Positions 16,314 through 25,631 of a stretch of DNA of 64,000 bases are shown here, piece after piece; position 1 is the stretch's first letter; each line of letters begins with the position of its first letter. Both the position numbers and the translations under genes were made by a program. Source of the DNA: Halalkalicoccus sp. CGA53 (lineage in GTDB: Archaea; Halobacteriota; Halobacteria; Halobacteriales; Halalkalicoccaceae); contig NZ_CP144125.1 in assembly GCF_036429475.1 (NCBI RefSeq), forward strand, positions 2,719,521 to 2,783,520. The letters are read 5' to 3'. The notes under the pieces were generated by a model, which was given only the letters and a program-made list of their open reading frames with translations, ran no database searches and was not told the DNA's origin.

Positions 16314-17522
16314 ATGGCCGAGCAACGCGCGAGCGCGGAGCCGTATCGTACCCGCTTCGAGGCGACCGTCGCCGCCGTCGACGGCGAGGAGGTGACGCTC
16401 TCGGAGACGTACTTCTACGCCGAGAGCGGGGGTCAGCCAGCCGACCGCGGCACGATCGACTGCCTCGCCGTCTCGGACGTAACGCTCCAAGACGGACGGA
16501 CGGTCCACAGACTCGCCGAGGAGCCCGACCTCTCGGCGGGCGAGACCGTCCTCTGTGAGATCGACGAGGGGTTTCGGACGTACTGTATGCGCGCACACAC
16601 GGCGAGTCACGTGCTCTACGGCGCGGCGAGGGACCTCCTCGCGGAGCTCGGCTACGGGGGGTTCGACATCGGCGAGCGGAAGGTCCGGATCGACTTCGAG
16701 ACGACGACGGACGTCGACGACGGGACCCTGCTCGAACTCGAACGGCGTGCGAACCTCGCCGTCTGGGAGAACCGACCGGTCCGCTGGGAGACCGTTTCGG
16801 TCGAGGAGGCACGCGCACGGGAGGAGGTCGCGTTCAACACGAAGACCGAGGAGGGCGTCTTCGGCGAGGACGATGGCGTGCGGATCGTCACCGTCGGCCC
16901 GGCGATCGATGGGGAAGAGTCATGGGACGTCGCCGCCTGCGGTGGGACGCACGTCGAGCGGACGGTCGAGATCGGACCGATCGCGGTGCTCGGGCGTGAG
17001 AACCCCGGAGAGGGGTTGACCCGCGTCGAACTCGCCGTCGGCCCATCGGCGATCGAGCACCGGACCGGAATCACTGATGCGGCGCTCTCGACCGCCGAAG
17101 CGCTCGGGATCAGGGTCGAGGACCTCCCGACGCGAGTGAGGGGTCTCGCAGCCGAGATCGACGAGCTCGAAGCGGAGAACCGATCGCTCACCGGACGGCT
17201 GATCGACGCTCGCCTCGAGTCGGCCGATCCGGTCGAGATCGACGGGGATCGCTGGCTCGTCACGTCGGTCGAGGGTGAGGGCGACGCGCTCGCCGACCGG
17301 GCGAGAACGATGGCGGGCGAACGAGCCGCCGCGGTCGTGCTCGTGAGCGGCGAGAACCCCGTGAACCTCACGGTGGCGACGACGGGGGACGTCGACGCGG
17401 GCGACGTGATCGCGCGCGTGACCGGTGAGTTCGGCGGTGGCGGCGGTGGCGGCCCCGAGTTCGCACAGGGCGGTGGGATCGCGGCCTCCCCCGAGGAGAT
17501 CGAGGGGTTCCTCCGGAGATGA
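16314..17522 (+). CDS. Alanyl-tRNA editing protein AlaX (long form with DHHA1)
   Basis: 402 residues. It hydrolyses mischarged Ser- or Gly-tRNA(Ala) in trans. The AlaRS-like editing core has the beginning ETYFYAESGGQPADRG and zinc ligands in MRAHTASHVL (H-x-x-x-H) and ACGGTHVERT (C-x-x-x-H). A coiled-coil linker LAAEIDELEAENRSLTGRL leads into a C-terminal DHHA1 domain with GEFGGGGGGGPEFAQGGG. That makes it the AlaX-L type. Its stop overlaps the start of the next gene (ATGA at 17519), so the two are translated together. Confidence 0.92.
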   Translation: MAEQRASAEPYRTRFEATVAAVDGEEVTLSETYFYAESGGQPADRGTIDCLAVSDVTLQDGRTVHRLAEEPDLSAGETVLCEIDEGFRTYCMRAHTASHVLYGAARDLLAELGYGGFDIGERKVRIDFETTTDVDDGTLLELERRANLAVWENRPVRWETVSVEEARAREEVAFNTKTEEGVFGEDDGVRIVTVGPAIDGEESWDVAACGGTHVERTVEIGPIAVLGRENPGEGLTRVELAVGPSAIEHRTGITDAALSTAEALGIRVEDLPTRVRGLAAEIDELEAENRSLTGRLIDARLESADPVEIDGDRWLVTSVEGEGDALADRARTMAGERAAAVVLVSGENPVNLTVATTGDVDAGDVIARVTGEFGGGGGGGPEFAQGGGIAASPEEIEGFLRR

Positions 17523-18469
17523 CGGGGAAAATCGGCCCCGAGGAGCTCTCGCGCGTGCTCTCCCGGACGGGTGTCGATCAGGAGGACGTGCTGGTCGGAC
17601 CCGCCTACGGCGAGGACGCCGCGGTGCTCTCGATCGGCGGGGAGCGACTGGTCGTGAGTTCGGATCCGATCTCGCTTGCGGCCGACCGAGCGGGAACGAT
17701 CGCGGTCCACGTCGCCGCCAACGACGTCGCGGCGTCGGGTGCGGACCCGCGATTCCTCCAGAGCGTCGTCTTCGTTCCCGACCTCTCCCTCCTCGAGGTG
17801 GTCACCGATCAGCTCGATCGGGAGGCGACGGATCTGGGAGTGGCGATCGTCGGGGGGCACACGGAGGTCGCGGAGTACCTGCCGCGCCCGCTGCTCGTAC
17901 TCACGTGTATGGGGATCGCCGACCGGTTGACGCCGACCTCCGGGGCCGAACCAGGTGACCGGGTCCTGCTCACGAAGGGGGCGGCGATCGAGGCGACGGC
18001 GATCCTCGCGACCGACTTCGTCGAGGAATCGGGGCTTACCGAGGAGCTCCTCGCTCGGGCGGAGGCGTTCTTCTCGGAGCTAAGCGTCGTCCCTGAGGCC
18101 CGGCTCCTCCGCGAGCGAGCGAACTCGATGCACGACCCCACCGAAGCGGGCGTCCTCGGCGGGCTCTACGAGCTCGCACACGCCTCGGACGTACGGATCG
18201 ACGTCGAACGCGAGGCGGTCGGGATTCGCGAGCCGACCGACGCGCTCTGTTCGGCGATGGGGATCGACCCGCTCCGGGCGTTCGGTTCCGGCGCGCTGCT
18301 CGCAACGGTACCGTCCGCGGGGGTCGACGGGGCGCTCGCCGCGCTCTCCGGGGATGGGATCGGGGCGAGCGAGATCGGTCGGGTGTCGGAGGGCGGGCCG
18401 TCGCTCGTTCTCGACGGCGAGACGATCACCGACCCGCCCAGGGAGTCGACGTACCCGCTCTGGGAGTGA
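17519..18469 (+). CDS. AIR synthase-related (HypE/ThiL/PurM-like) protein
   Basis: 316 residues. N-terminal VGPAYGEDAAVLSIGGERLVVSSDP and VHVAANDVAASGADPRFLQ, the middle VAIVGGHTEVAE, and the C-terminal half with EARLLRERANSMHDPTEAGVLGGLYELAH are the usual blocks of the PurM/ThiL/HypE ATP-binding superfamily. The exact reaction is not evident: it lacks the C-terminal Cys tail of HypE and the ThiL signature. It is coupled to AlaX by a 4-base overlap, which hints at a role near tRNA or amino-acid chemistry, but that is inference. Confidence 0.85.
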   Translation: MTGKIGPEELSRVLSRTGVDQEDVLVGPAYGEDAAVLSIGGERLVVSSDPISLAADRAGTIAVHVAANDVAASGADPRFLQSVVFVPDLSLLEVVTDQLDREATDLGVAIVGGHTEVAEYLPRPLLVLTCMGIADRLTPTSGAEPGDRVLLTKGAAIEATAILATDFVEESGLTEELLARAEAFFSELSVVPEARLLRERANSMHDPTEAGVLGGLYELAHASDVRIDVEREAVGIREPTDALCSAMGIDPLRAFGSGALLATVPSAGVDGALAALSGDGIGASEIGRVSEGGPSLVLDGETITDPPRESTYPLWE

Positions 18470-18514
18470 CCCGTCGAACGATCACCTTTTTTCGGTCGGG
18501 TCCGATCCCCGGGT

Positions 18515-19645
18515 ATGAAGCTCACCGCGGAGCAGCGGGCGATCCGCGACGTGGTCCGCGAGTACGCCGAGAACGAGATCCGCCCCGGTGCGGCCGAGCG
18601 CGACCGCGAGGGGCGCTTTCCCGAGGACGTCTGGGACGGCCTCGCCGCGCTCGACCTGACCGGGTTGACGGTTCCCGAGGAGTACGGCGGTTTCGACGCC
18701 GACCGGACGACCTACAGCCTCGTGAACGAGGCGGTCGCCTACGGCTCGCTCTCGGTCGCGACCGCGCTCTCGGTCCACTGTCTCGCGACCTCCTGCATCG
18801 CGCGGTTCGGCTCGGAGACCCAGCGCGAGCGCTGGCTCCCGGAGATGAGTGGCGGGCGACCGGTCGGCGCGTTCGCGCTCTCGGAACCGCACGCGGGATC
18901 GAATCCGGCGGCGATGTCGACGGAGGCACGGCGCGAGTGCGAGGAGTACGTCATCGACGGCGAGAAGCAGTGGATCACGAACGGCTCGCGGGCCGGGGTA
19001 ATCGTCCTCTTCGCGAAGACCGATCGCGAGGACGAGGGATCGATCACACAGTTCCTGGTACCGGCGGACGCGGAGGGCCTCTCGGTCGGGAAGCGAGAAG
19101 AGAAACTCGGCCTGCGCGCGAGCGACACGACCGCGCTCACGTTCGACGAGGTGCGCATCCCCGAAGAAAACCGGCTCACCGAGGAGGGGCGGGGGCTGAG
19201 TGCTGCGCTCTCGATCCTGACCGGGGGACGGATCGGCATCGCGAGCCAGTCGGTGGGGCTCGCACAGGCAGCGCTCGACGAGGCGGTCGAGTACGCGAAC
19301 GAGCGCGAGCAGTTCGGCCGGCCGATCGGCGAGTTCCAGGCGATCAGACACAAGATCGCCGAGATGGGGACGCAGGTGCAGGCCGCACGCCTCCTCACGA
19401 GGGAGGCCGCCCGACTGGACGACGCGGGCGATGACCCTCGACACGCCGCGAGCATGGCGAAGTACTTCGCGAGCGAGGCCGCGATGAGCGTCACCAACGA
19501 GGCGGTCCAGATCCACGGCGGCTACGGCTACACGACCGACTTCCCGGTCGAACGCATGTACAGAGACGCGAAGGTCACCGAGATCTACGAGGGGACGACC
19601 CAGATCCAGAAGGACCTGATCGGACGTGGACTGTTGGAGAGGTGA
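18515..19645 (+). CDS. Acyl-CoA dehydrogenase
   Basis: 376 residues, the normal length. It would remove hydrogens from an acyl-CoA with FAD as cofactor. Typical blocks are GLTVPEEYGGF, GAFALSEPHAGSNPAAM, EKQWITNGSRAGVIVLFAKT, EREQFGRPIGEFQAI, AVQIHGGYGYTTDFPVERM and EIYEGTTQIQKDLIGR, the last with the usual catalytic Glu position. A T-rich box CCTTTTTTCGG (about 18486-18496) lies about 20-28 bases upstream of the ATG. The chain-length specificity cannot be told. It stands alone on the + strand after the AIR-synthase gene. Confidence 0.95.
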   Translation: MKLTAEQRAIRDVVREYAENEIRPGAAERDREGRFPEDVWDGLAALDLTGLTVPEEYGGFDADRTTYSLVNEAVAYGSLSVATALSVHCLATSCIARFGSETQRERWLPEMSGGRPVGAFALSEPHAGSNPAAMSTEARRECEEYVIDGEKQWITNGSRAGVIVLFAKTDREDEGSITQFLVPADAEGLSVGKREEKLGLRASDTTALTFDEVRIPEENRLTEEGRGLSAALSILTGGRIGIASQSVGLAQAALDEAVEYANEREQFGRPIGEFQAIRHKIAEMGTQVQAARLLTREAARLDDAGDDPRHAASMAKYFASEAAMSVTNEAVQIHGGYGYTTDFPVERMYRDAKVTEIYEGTTQIQKDLIGRGLLER

Positions 19646-19684
19646 GTTCGAGAGAGCCGGACGGGGCGCGACGGCGAGGCGGCC

Positions 19685-19716
19685 TCGGTTCGCGGACGTT
19701 TGCGCCCGCGAACCGA
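19685..19716 (+). terminator. 11-base perfect inverted repeat after acyl-CoA dehydrogenase
   Basis: TCGGTTCGCGG (19685-19695) pairs perfectly with CCGCGAACCGA (19706-19716) around a 10-base loop. It lies 39 bases after the stop of the dehydrogenase gene. No T-run follows, so a classic intrinsic terminator is not shown; it could be an mRNA-end hairpin or a protein site. The rest of 19646-19836 has no gene. Confidence 0.45.
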
Positions 19717-19836
19717 ACGGGGGAGGGCTGGCGCGGTTCGCCCGTCGTCTGCGATAGCGTCGGCTACCGCACGCTCTCACACCGAGGCTCGACACGCCGG
19801 ATCGGCGCCCGGCGACCCCGAAGATCACCGGCGAGG

Positions 19837-20220
19837 TCAGGGAGCGACGAACGTCTCGCCGTAGATCGGCACCATCAGCAGTCCGAGCGCGACCGCTCCG
19901 AGGGACACGACCACGTACGCGACACTCTCGGCGGTCGACGGGTTCGTGGAGACCGCGTACCCCACGAGGACGAGCAGGCTCATCTGCACGAGGAGTTCGA
20001 CGTACGAGGCGGGGAGTCCGAGGCCGCCGGGACGGAGCGCCAGGACCGTTATGACCGCCGAGGCGAGCGTCAGGCAACCCGCGAGCACGCTGAGCCGTGT
20101 CCGGGCGCCCGCGGCGCTCGCGGCGATCACGACGAGACAGACGTTGAGGCCGACACGGAGGCCGACGACCGCCGCGAGCCTCGTCGGATCCGACCACGTC
20201 GGAAAGAGCCACTCGAACAC
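19837..20220 (-). CDS. Small polytopic membrane protein, unknown function
   Basis: 127 residues with four predicted membrane helices: LAAVVGLRVGLNVCLVVIAASAAG, LSVLAGCLTLASAVITVLAL, YVELLVQMSLLVLVGYAV and VAYVVVSLGAVALGLLMVPIYG. No recognisable family motif. It is divergent from the HAD gene downstream on the other strand (109 bases between starts). The hydrophobic pattern and GC3 bias support a real gene. Confidence 0.65.
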   Translation of the reverse strand: MFEWLFPTWSDPTRLAAVVGLRVGLNVCLVVIAASAAGARTRLSVLAGCLTLASAVITVLALRPGGLGLPASYVELLVQMSLLVLVGYAVSTNPSTAESVAYVVVSLGAVALGLLMVPIYGETFVAP

Positions 20221-20329
20221 GACCGGGTGTGAGGAGCGCTCGCGACAAACCGTTTTCTGCCCGATACCCGTCTACGGGTCCGGCGACGTCTCGGCGGACT
20301 TTTCTCCCGCGGGCCGAGTAGTGGTTCCC

Positions 20330-20869
20330 ATGAACGAACTCTCGGAGTACGAGGCGATCGTCTACGACCTCGACGGGACGCTCGTCCACCTCGACGTGGA
20401 CTGGACGGCGGTCGCGGGCGACGTCGCGACGACGTTCGCCGGGGCGGGTATCGAGGTGCTCGACGACGACCTCTGGAGCCTGCGAGAACGCGCGGCAGAG
20501 GCCGATCTCACCGACGAGGTCGAGGAGATCATCGCCGAACACGAACGCGAGGGGGCGCGAACCTCGCGGCGGCTTGCGCTCGCGGATCACGCCGCCGAGG
20601 ACGGCCGCGCGCTCGGGGTCTGTTCGCTCAACTGCGAGGAGGCGTGTTCGATCGCCCTCGACACGCACGGGATCCGCGAGTCGTTCGCGGCGATCGTCGG
20701 TCGGGACACGGTCGACGTCGCGAAACCCGATCCGGAGCCGCTGCTCGCGACGGTCGACCGCGTCGACTCGACGCCGGAAGAGTCGGCGTTCGTCGGCGAC
20801 ACGGACCGCGACGCGCTGACCGCCGAGCGCGCCGGGATGGACTTCTACTACGTGAGCGACCTCGTCTGA
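20330..20869 (+). CDS. HAD-family hydrolase (phosphoglycolate phosphatase-like)
   Basis: 179 residues from ATG 20330. HAD motif I is D-L-D-G-T-L in AIVYDLDGTLVHLD, motif II S/T in LGVCSLNCEEAC, motif III K in DVAKPDPEP, motif IV in SAFVGDTDRDALTAERAG. The cap is small and helical between motifs I and II. The substrate is unknown; related proteins act on phosphoglycolate or other phosphate esters. A GTG at 20321 is another possible start. Its stop lies at the edge of an inverted repeat shared in type with one at 43886. Confidence 0.88.
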   Translation: MNELSEYEAIVYDLDGTLVHLDVDWTAVAGDVATTFAGAGIEVLDDDLWSLRERAAEADLTDEVEEIIAEHEREGARTSRRLALADHAAEDGRALGVCSLNCEEACSIALDTHGIRESFAAIVGRDTVDVAKPDPEPLLATVDRVDSTPEESAFVGDTDRDALTAERAGMDFYYVSDLV

Positions 20870-20937
20870 TCGTACGGATCCCTGTACGACCGTAGCTCTC
20901 GGACCGAGCGCTACACAGGTACGGCGGTCCGTATCAG
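20866..20937. repeat. Imperfect inverted repeat between convergent genes
   Basis: The element starts CTGATCGTACGGA and ends TACGGCGGTCCGTATCAG, bridging the stop codons of the HAD gene and of the DUF5822-like gene. The right arm matches the right arm of the element at 43886-43972 at 15 of 18 bases. It may act as a two-way transcript end. Confidence 0.5.
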
Positions 20938-21257
20938 TCCTCGACGGTGTCGACGGTCGGTTTCCCCTCGCCCTCCGACCGTTCGCCGTCGCTCCCCCTC
21001 GACTCGTCGCCCTCGCGCGCTCGTGCCGCCGCGCGTCGACGCGCGTAGAGGAACGCCGAGACCGCCGTGAACACCCAGACGACGGCGCCGATCCGGATCG
21101 CGAACTCGGCTCGTGCGCCCCACGTCGGGAGGTCGGCACCGACGGAGGCGACCGCCACGATCGGCGCGCCGACGAGGATCGTGCAGACGAACGTGGCCTG
21201 CATGACCCAGCCGTAGTCGACGCCCTCCGGGTCGTGGGTCTCGACGAGCTCTGGCAC
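20934..21257 (-). CDS. DUF5822-like haloarchaeal membrane protein
   Basis: 107 residues. The opening MPELVETHDPEGVDYGWVMQ, then two membrane helices (ATFVCTILVGAPIVAVASV and RIGAVVWVFTAVSAFLYAR), and a basic then acidic tail (RRRAAARAREGDES...) match a small haloarchaeal family I recall as DUF5822. Function unknown. It is convergent with the HAD gene and divergent from panB. Confidence 0.75.
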   Translation of the reverse strand: MPELVETHDPEGVDYGWVMQATFVCTILVGAPIVAVASVGADLPTWGARAEFAIRIGAVVWVFTAVSAFLYARRRAAARAREGDESRGSDGERSEGEGKPTVDTVED

Positions 21258-21342
21258 GGGGAGCCATCGGGCGCGAGCGCGCCTAAGCGTATGGGTTCTC
21301 CGCGACCACCGCGCTTATCGCCGGAGGCGGGGTAGCTCCCGT

Positions 21343-22158
21343 ATGTCCACGACGGTTGCGGACGTGTGCGCGCTCTCGGACGAGCGGCCGATCACGATGC
21401 TGACCGCCTACGACGCGCCGACCGCGCGGATCGCCGACGAGGCCGGGATCGACGTATTGCTCGTCGGTGACAGCATGGGGAACACCGTCCTGGGGTACGA
21501 CGACACGCTCTCGGTCACGCTGGACGAGGTACTCTCCCGCACGGCAGCGGTCACGCGAGCCACCGAGACGGCGCTCGTGGTCGCGGACATGCCGTTTCTC
21601 TCCTTCGGCGTGAGCGAGGAGCGCTCGATCGAGAACGCCGGGCGGCTGCTCACCGAAGGCGGGGCGAGCGCGGTGAAACTCGAGTGTGGCGCGCACACGG
21701 TGGAGCTCACAGAACGGCTCGTCGACCTCGGGATCCCGGTCATGGGACACCTCGGGCTCACCCCACAGCGCGTGAACCAGCTCGGCGGGTACGGGCGTCA
21801 GGGGACCACCCAGGAGACCGCCGAACGGATCGCGGAGCTCTCGCGCGAGCACGAGGCGGCCGGCGCGTTCTCACTCGTGCTCGAACACGTCCCCGCGAAC
21901 CTGGCGGCCGCGGTCACGGAGGAGCTCTCGATCCCGACGATCGGCATCGGAGCCGGGCCGGACTGCGACGGACAGGTGCTCGTCGTCACCGACGTGGTCG
22001 GTCTGGGGGAGTGGTCGCCACCCTTCTCGAAGCGGTTCGGGGACGTCCGCGGGGAGATGGAGCGTGCGATCGGCGAGTACCACGAGGCCGTCACCTCGGG
22101 CGAGTTCCCCGGACCCGAGCACAGCCACGTCGAGGACGAGTTAGATGAGCTCTATTGA
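21343..22158 (+). CDS. panB: 3-methyl-2-oxobutanoate hydroxymethyltransferase
   Basis: 271 residues, family length. It makes ketopantoate from 2-ketoisovalerate with methylene tetrahydrofolate or an archaeal equivalent, an early step toward CoA. Family blocks are ITMLTAYDAPTARIADEAG, VLLVGDSMGNTVLGYDDTLSVT, DMPFLSFG, GASAVKLECG, GHLGLTPQRVNQLGGY and TIGIGAGPDCDGQVLVV, containing the Mg-binding Asp residues and the catalytic Glu. Start ATG 21343. Its end overlaps the end of the convergent hydrolase gene by seven bases. Confidence 0.95.
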   Translation: MSTTVADVCALSDERPITMLTAYDAPTARIADEAGIDVLLVGDSMGNTVLGYDDTLSVTLDEVLSRTAAVTRATETALVVADMPFLSFGVSEERSIENAGRLLTEGGASAVKLECGAHTVELTERLVDLGIPVMGHLGLTPQRVNQLGGYGRQGTTQETAERIAELSREHEAAGAFSLVLEHVPANLAAAVTEELSIPTIGIGAGPDCDGQVLVVTDVVGLGEWSPPFSKRFGDVRGEMERAIGEYHEAVTSGEFPGPEHSHVEDELDELY

Positions 22159-22925
22159 GTCCCGAGGAACTCGGAGAGCGTCGCGTTGAACTCGTCCGGG
22201 CGGTCGAGCATCGCGAGGTGGGCGGCGCCGTCGATCTCCTCGTACTCGCAGTCGGGCATCTCCTCGGCGAGATACCGGTGGTACGACGGCGGCGTGAGGC
22301 GATCGGCGGAGCCACAGACGGCGAGCGAGGGGACGTCGATCCCCGAGAGTTCCTCACGGACGTCGAAGCGGTGACAGCTCTCGAAGTCACGGCGGACGAC
22401 CGCCTGTCCACAGTCGAGCATCGCCTCCCTCGACGCTCGGACCAGCCGGTCCTCCGTCCCGTCGCTCAGGAAGTGGCCTGGCTCGTGGAGGAACTCCACG
22501 GCTCGCTCGAAGTCCGTCTCGAGCCACTCTCGAAGGTCCTCGAGCACCGCGAGCCTCGCGCCGGTCCCGGCGAGCACCAGTCGCTCGGGCTCGAATCTGC
22601 GATGCAGTGCGACGTGCAGACAGACCGCCCCGCCGAGCGAGTTGCCGACCAGGGTCCGAGCAGCGGTCTCCTCCGCGACGGCGATGACGTCGCTCGCGTA
22701 CGCAGAGAGCGTCTCCCAGCCGGGATCGGAGCCGACGTCCTCGCTCTCGCCGTGGCCGCTCAGGTCCAACGTGACGACCGGGAACTCGTCGGCGAGTCTC
22801 GCCTGTGACTTCCAGACCGCGCGCGAGCCGCCGCTCCCGTGGACGAAGACGGCTCCGGGACCGTCCCCACCCCGGTCGTGGACCTCGTACGCGATGGTCC
22901 GGCCCTCGTGCGTGACGGTGTTCAT
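22152..22925 (-). CDS. Alpha/beta-fold hydrolase
   Basis: 257 residues from the ATG at 22925 (a second Met three codons upstream is possible). Oxyanion region VFVHGSGGSRAVW, nucleophile elbow G-N-S-L-G-G, acid in CGSADRLTPPSYH and His in DGAAHLAMLDRP complete a Ser-Asp-His triad. The family includes many esterases and C-C hydrolases, so the substrate is unknown. It is convergent with panB, overlapping by seven bases. Confidence 0.88.
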   Translation of the reverse strand: MNTVTHEGRTIAYEVHDRGGDGPGAVFVHGSGGSRAVWKSQARLADEFPVVTLDLSGHGESEDVGSDPGWETLSAYASDVIAVAEETAARTLVGNSLGGAVCLHVALHRRFEPERLVLAGTGARLAVLEDLREWLETDFERAVEFLHEPGHFLSDGTEDRLVRASREAMLDCGQAVVRRDFESCHRFDVREELSGIDVPSLAVCGSADRLTPPSYHRYLAEEMPDCEYEEIDGAAHLAMLDRPDEFNATLSEFLGTQ

Positions 22926-23073
22926 ACCACCCATCGCCCGCCCGACGGTATAATACCGTAGTGCGAGCGCGACCGGCCACGACCGTATCGACCGTGAACG
23001 TCTTTACCGGCCGGAACCAGAACACGACCGACGGGGGAAACCGCCGGAGGGCGTGCTACAGCGTGCGATAGAG

Positions 23074-23082
23074 TTTTATATT
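23074..23082 (+). promoter_or_regulatory. Probable TATA box of the cdc48 operon
   Basis: The T/A-rich block TTTTATATT in GAGTTTTATATTCTCG lies about 28-36 bases before the ATG at 23110, as expected for a basal archaeal promoter with a very short leader. It would drive the Hsp20-like gene and cdc48 together. Confidence 0.6.
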
Positions 23083-23109
23083 CTCGACGCTTACCTGTGG
23101 TTAGTCACA

Positions 23110-23355
23110 ATGCGTTCGATAGACATCCAGCAGTCGGACGAGCCGATGGTGCGCCGCTACGAGTACGAGGACTCCTCCCTCGTGGTCGCCGACGTCGGAT
23201 CGGCAGAGGGAGCGACGGTGGACGTCGTCGACGGCACGGCCGTCGTCGTGGTCCCCGGGAACGAGGGCGACCGCCAGTACGAGATCGACCTCCCGAGCGA
23301 GGGAGCGAAAGCGGTTATGAGAAACGGCGTCGTCACTGTCGAGATAGAGCGATGA
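23110..23355 (+). CDS. Minimal Hsp20/alpha-crystallin-like protein (DUF7127-like), coupled to cdc48
   Basis: 81 residues from ATG 23110. The C-terminal half, [25 protein letters not shown], matches the end of an alpha-crystallin domain (L-P then A-x-x-x-N-G-V-x-T-V). The first half, [27 protein letters not shown], fits its early strands. The flanking arms needed for Hsp20 oligomers are absent. I recall this type as DUF7127. It overlaps cdc48 by four bases (ATGA), so the two are made together; a role as an adaptor or client-binding partner of Cdc48 is inference. Confidence 0.7.
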   Translation: MRSIDIQQSDEPMVRRYEYEDSSLVVADVGSAEGATVDVVDGTAVVVVPGNEGDRQYEIDLPSEGAKAVMRNGVVTVEIER

Positions 23356-25601
23356 AACTCAGCGTCAAACCACTGAAGCAGAAGGACGCGGGGCGCGGGC
23401 TGGCCGCGGTCGACCGCGCGGCGATGGCCGAGATCGGCCTCGAGAACGGCGATTACATCGTCATCGAGGGGAAGGGCGGTCGCGCGGTCGCACGCGTCTG
23501 GCCCGGCTACCCCGAGGACGAGGGCCGCGCGGTCATCAGGATCGACGGACGGCTCCGTCAGGAGGCGGGCGTCGGCATCGACGACCGCGTCACCGTGGAG
23601 AAGGCCGACGTCTCACCCGCGACGCGCGTGACCGTCGCCACCCCACAGAACCTCCGGATCCAGGGCAACATCGGGCCGCTCGTTCGGGACCGCCTCTCCG
23701 GACAGGCGATCACGAAGGGTCAGACCGTGCGCGTCGGCTTCGGTATCGGCCCGATGGCCGGCGGTTCGGGCAGGGAGATCCCGCTCAAGATCGCCGACAC
23801 CAGCCCGAAGGGGACCGTCGTCGTCACGGACTCGACGGAGATCCGGATCAGCGAGAAGCCCGCCGAACAGATCAGAGAGGGCGCGGTCGGCTCGCCTTCG
23901 ATCAGCTACGAGGACATCGGCGGTCTCGATAAGGAGCTCGAACAGGTCAGGGAGATGATCGAGCTGCCGATGCGTCACCCCGAGCTGTTCGAACAGCTCG
24001 GCATCGAGCCGCCGAAGGGCGTGTTGCTCCACGGGCCGCCCGGAACCGGGAAGACGCTGATGGCCAAGGCGGTGGCCAACGAGATCGACGCCTACTTCAC
24101 CGACATCTCCGGTCCGGAGATCATGTCGAAGTACTACGGGGAGAGCGAGGAACAGCTCCGGGAGGTGTTCGAGGAGGCGGCCGAGAACGCCCCGGCGATC
24201 GTCTTCCTCGACGAGCTCGACTCGATCGCACCCAAGCGCTCGGAGACGACCGGCGACGTCGAACGCCGCGTGGTCGCCCAGCTGCTCAGCCTGATGGACG
24301 GCCTCGACGAGCGTGGCGAGGTGATCGTCATCGGGGCGACCAACAGGGTCGACTCGCTCGACACCGCCCTGCGCCGTGGCGGCCGGTTCGACCGCGAGAT
24401 CGAGATCGGCGTCCCGGACAAGGACGGCCGCACGGAGATCCTGCAGGTCCACACCCGGGGGATGCCGCTCGCCGAGGACGTCGACCTCGATCGCTACGCC
24501 GAGAACACCCACGGCTTCGTCGGCGCGGACCTAGAGAGCCTGGCGAAGGAGGCCGCGATGAACGCCCTGCGGCGGATCCGGCCCGAACTCGACCTCGAGG
24601 AGGAGGAGATCGACGCGGAGATCCTCCAGCGACTGCGCGTCACCGAAGAGGACTTCCGCGACGCGCTGCGCGGGATCGAGCCCTCGGCGCTTCGCGAGGT
24701 GTTCGTCGAGGTGCCGGACGTCACCTGGGAGCGCGTCGGTGGCCTCGAGGACACCAAAGAGCGCCTGCGCGAGACGATCCAGTGGCCCCTCGAGTACCCC
24801 GATGTGTTCTCCGCGATGGACCTCGACGCGGCGAAGGGTGTCCTGCTCTACGGCCCACCGGGCACCGGGAAGACGCTGCTCGCGAAGGCGGTCGCGAACG
24901 AGGCCGAGTCGAACTTCATCTCGGTGAAGGGTCCCGAACTGCTCAACAAGTTCGTCGGCGAGTCGGAGAAGGGCGTGCGAGAGGTGTTCAGCAAAGCGCG
25001 CGAGAACGCCCCGACGATCGTCTTCTTCGACGAGATCGACTCGATCGCGGGCGAACGCGGCCGAGGGACGGGCGACTCGGGCGTCACCGAGCGGATGGTC
25101 TCGCAGCTGCTGACCGAACTCGACGGGCTCGAAGAGCTCGAGGACGTCGTCGTGATCGCCACGACCAACCGACCGGACCTGATCGACAACGCGCTGTTGC
25201 GCCCCGGCCGGCTGGATCGCCACGTCCACGTCCCGGTGCCGGACGAGGAAGCGCGCAGAGCGATCTTCGCGGTCCACACCGAGAACAAACCGCTCGCGGA
25301 CGACGTCGAGATCGACCGTCTCGCGGCCGAAACCGAGGGCTACGTCGGTGCCGACATTGAGGCGGTCTGTCGCGAGGCGTCGCTCGCCGCCACCCGCGAG
25401 TTCATCCGGTCGGTCTCGCCCGAGGAGATGGCCGACACGGTCGGCAACGTCCGGATCTCGCGCGAGCACTTCGAGGCGGCACTGGAGGAGGTGCTCCCGA
25501 GCGTCACCTCGGAGGTGCGCGAGCGCTACCAGGAGATCGAAGAGCGCTTCGAGTCGCCCGAGGCGATCGAAGAAGAGGGCGCGAGCCGCGCGTTCCAGTA
25601 G
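23352..25601 (+). CDS. cdc48: Cdc48/VCP-type AAA+ unfoldase
   Basis: 749 residues. The N-domain (1-190) has the double-psi barrel start [19 protein letters not shown]. Two AAA modules follow: D1 with GPPGTGKT near 230, Walker [14 protein letters not shown]2 with GPPGTGKT near 505, Walker [13 protein letters not shown] and arginine fingers in RPGRLDRH. This is the archaeal Cdc48 that unfolds proteins for the proteasome, as a hexamer in the cytoplasm. The C-terminus ends RAFQ, without an HbYX motif. Start ATG 23352 overlaps the upstream gene. Confidence 0.96.
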   Translation: MKLSVKPLKQKDAGRGLAAVDRAAMAEIGLENGDYIVIEGKGGRAVARVWPGYPEDEGRAVIRIDGRLRQEAGVGIDDRVTVEKADVSPATRVTVATPQNLRIQGNIGPLVRDRLSGQAITKGQTVRVGFGIGPMAGGSGREIPLKIADTSPKGTVVVTDSTEIRISEKPAEQIREGAVGSPSISYEDIGGLDKELEQVREMIELPMRHPELFEQLGIEPPKGVLLHGPPGTGKTLMAKAVANEIDAYFTDISGPEIMSKYYGESEEQLREVFEEAAENAPAIVFLDELDSIAPKRSETTGDVERRVVAQLLSLMDGLDERGEVIVIGATNRVDSLDTALRRGGRFDREIEIGVPDKDGRTEILQVHTRGMPLAEDVDLDRYAENTHGFVGADLESLAKEAAMNALRRIRPELDLEEEEIDAEILQRLRVTEEDFRDALRGIEPSALREVFVEVPDVTWERVGGLEDTKERLRETIQWPLEYPDVFSAMDLDAAKGVLLYGPPGTGKTLLAKAVANEAESNFISVKGPELLNKFVGESEKGVREVFSKARENAPTIVFFDEIDSIAGERGRGTGDSGVTERMVSQLLTELDGLEELEDVVVIATTNRPDLIDNALLRPGRLDRHVHVPVPDEEARRAIFAVHTENKPLADDVEIDRLAAETEGYVGADIEAVCREASLAATREFIRSVSPEEMADTVGNVRISREHFEAALEEVLPSVTSEVRERYQEIEERFESPEAIEEEGASRAFQ

Positions 25602-25631
25602 GCTCGGCCCGCTTCAAGACGGGTACCGCTC

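Noticed and set aside
17424..17470. Repeats of GGCGG in the AlaX gene taken as a possible repeat array
   Set aside because: They code for the glycine-rich loop of the DHHA1 domain and are a normal family feature.
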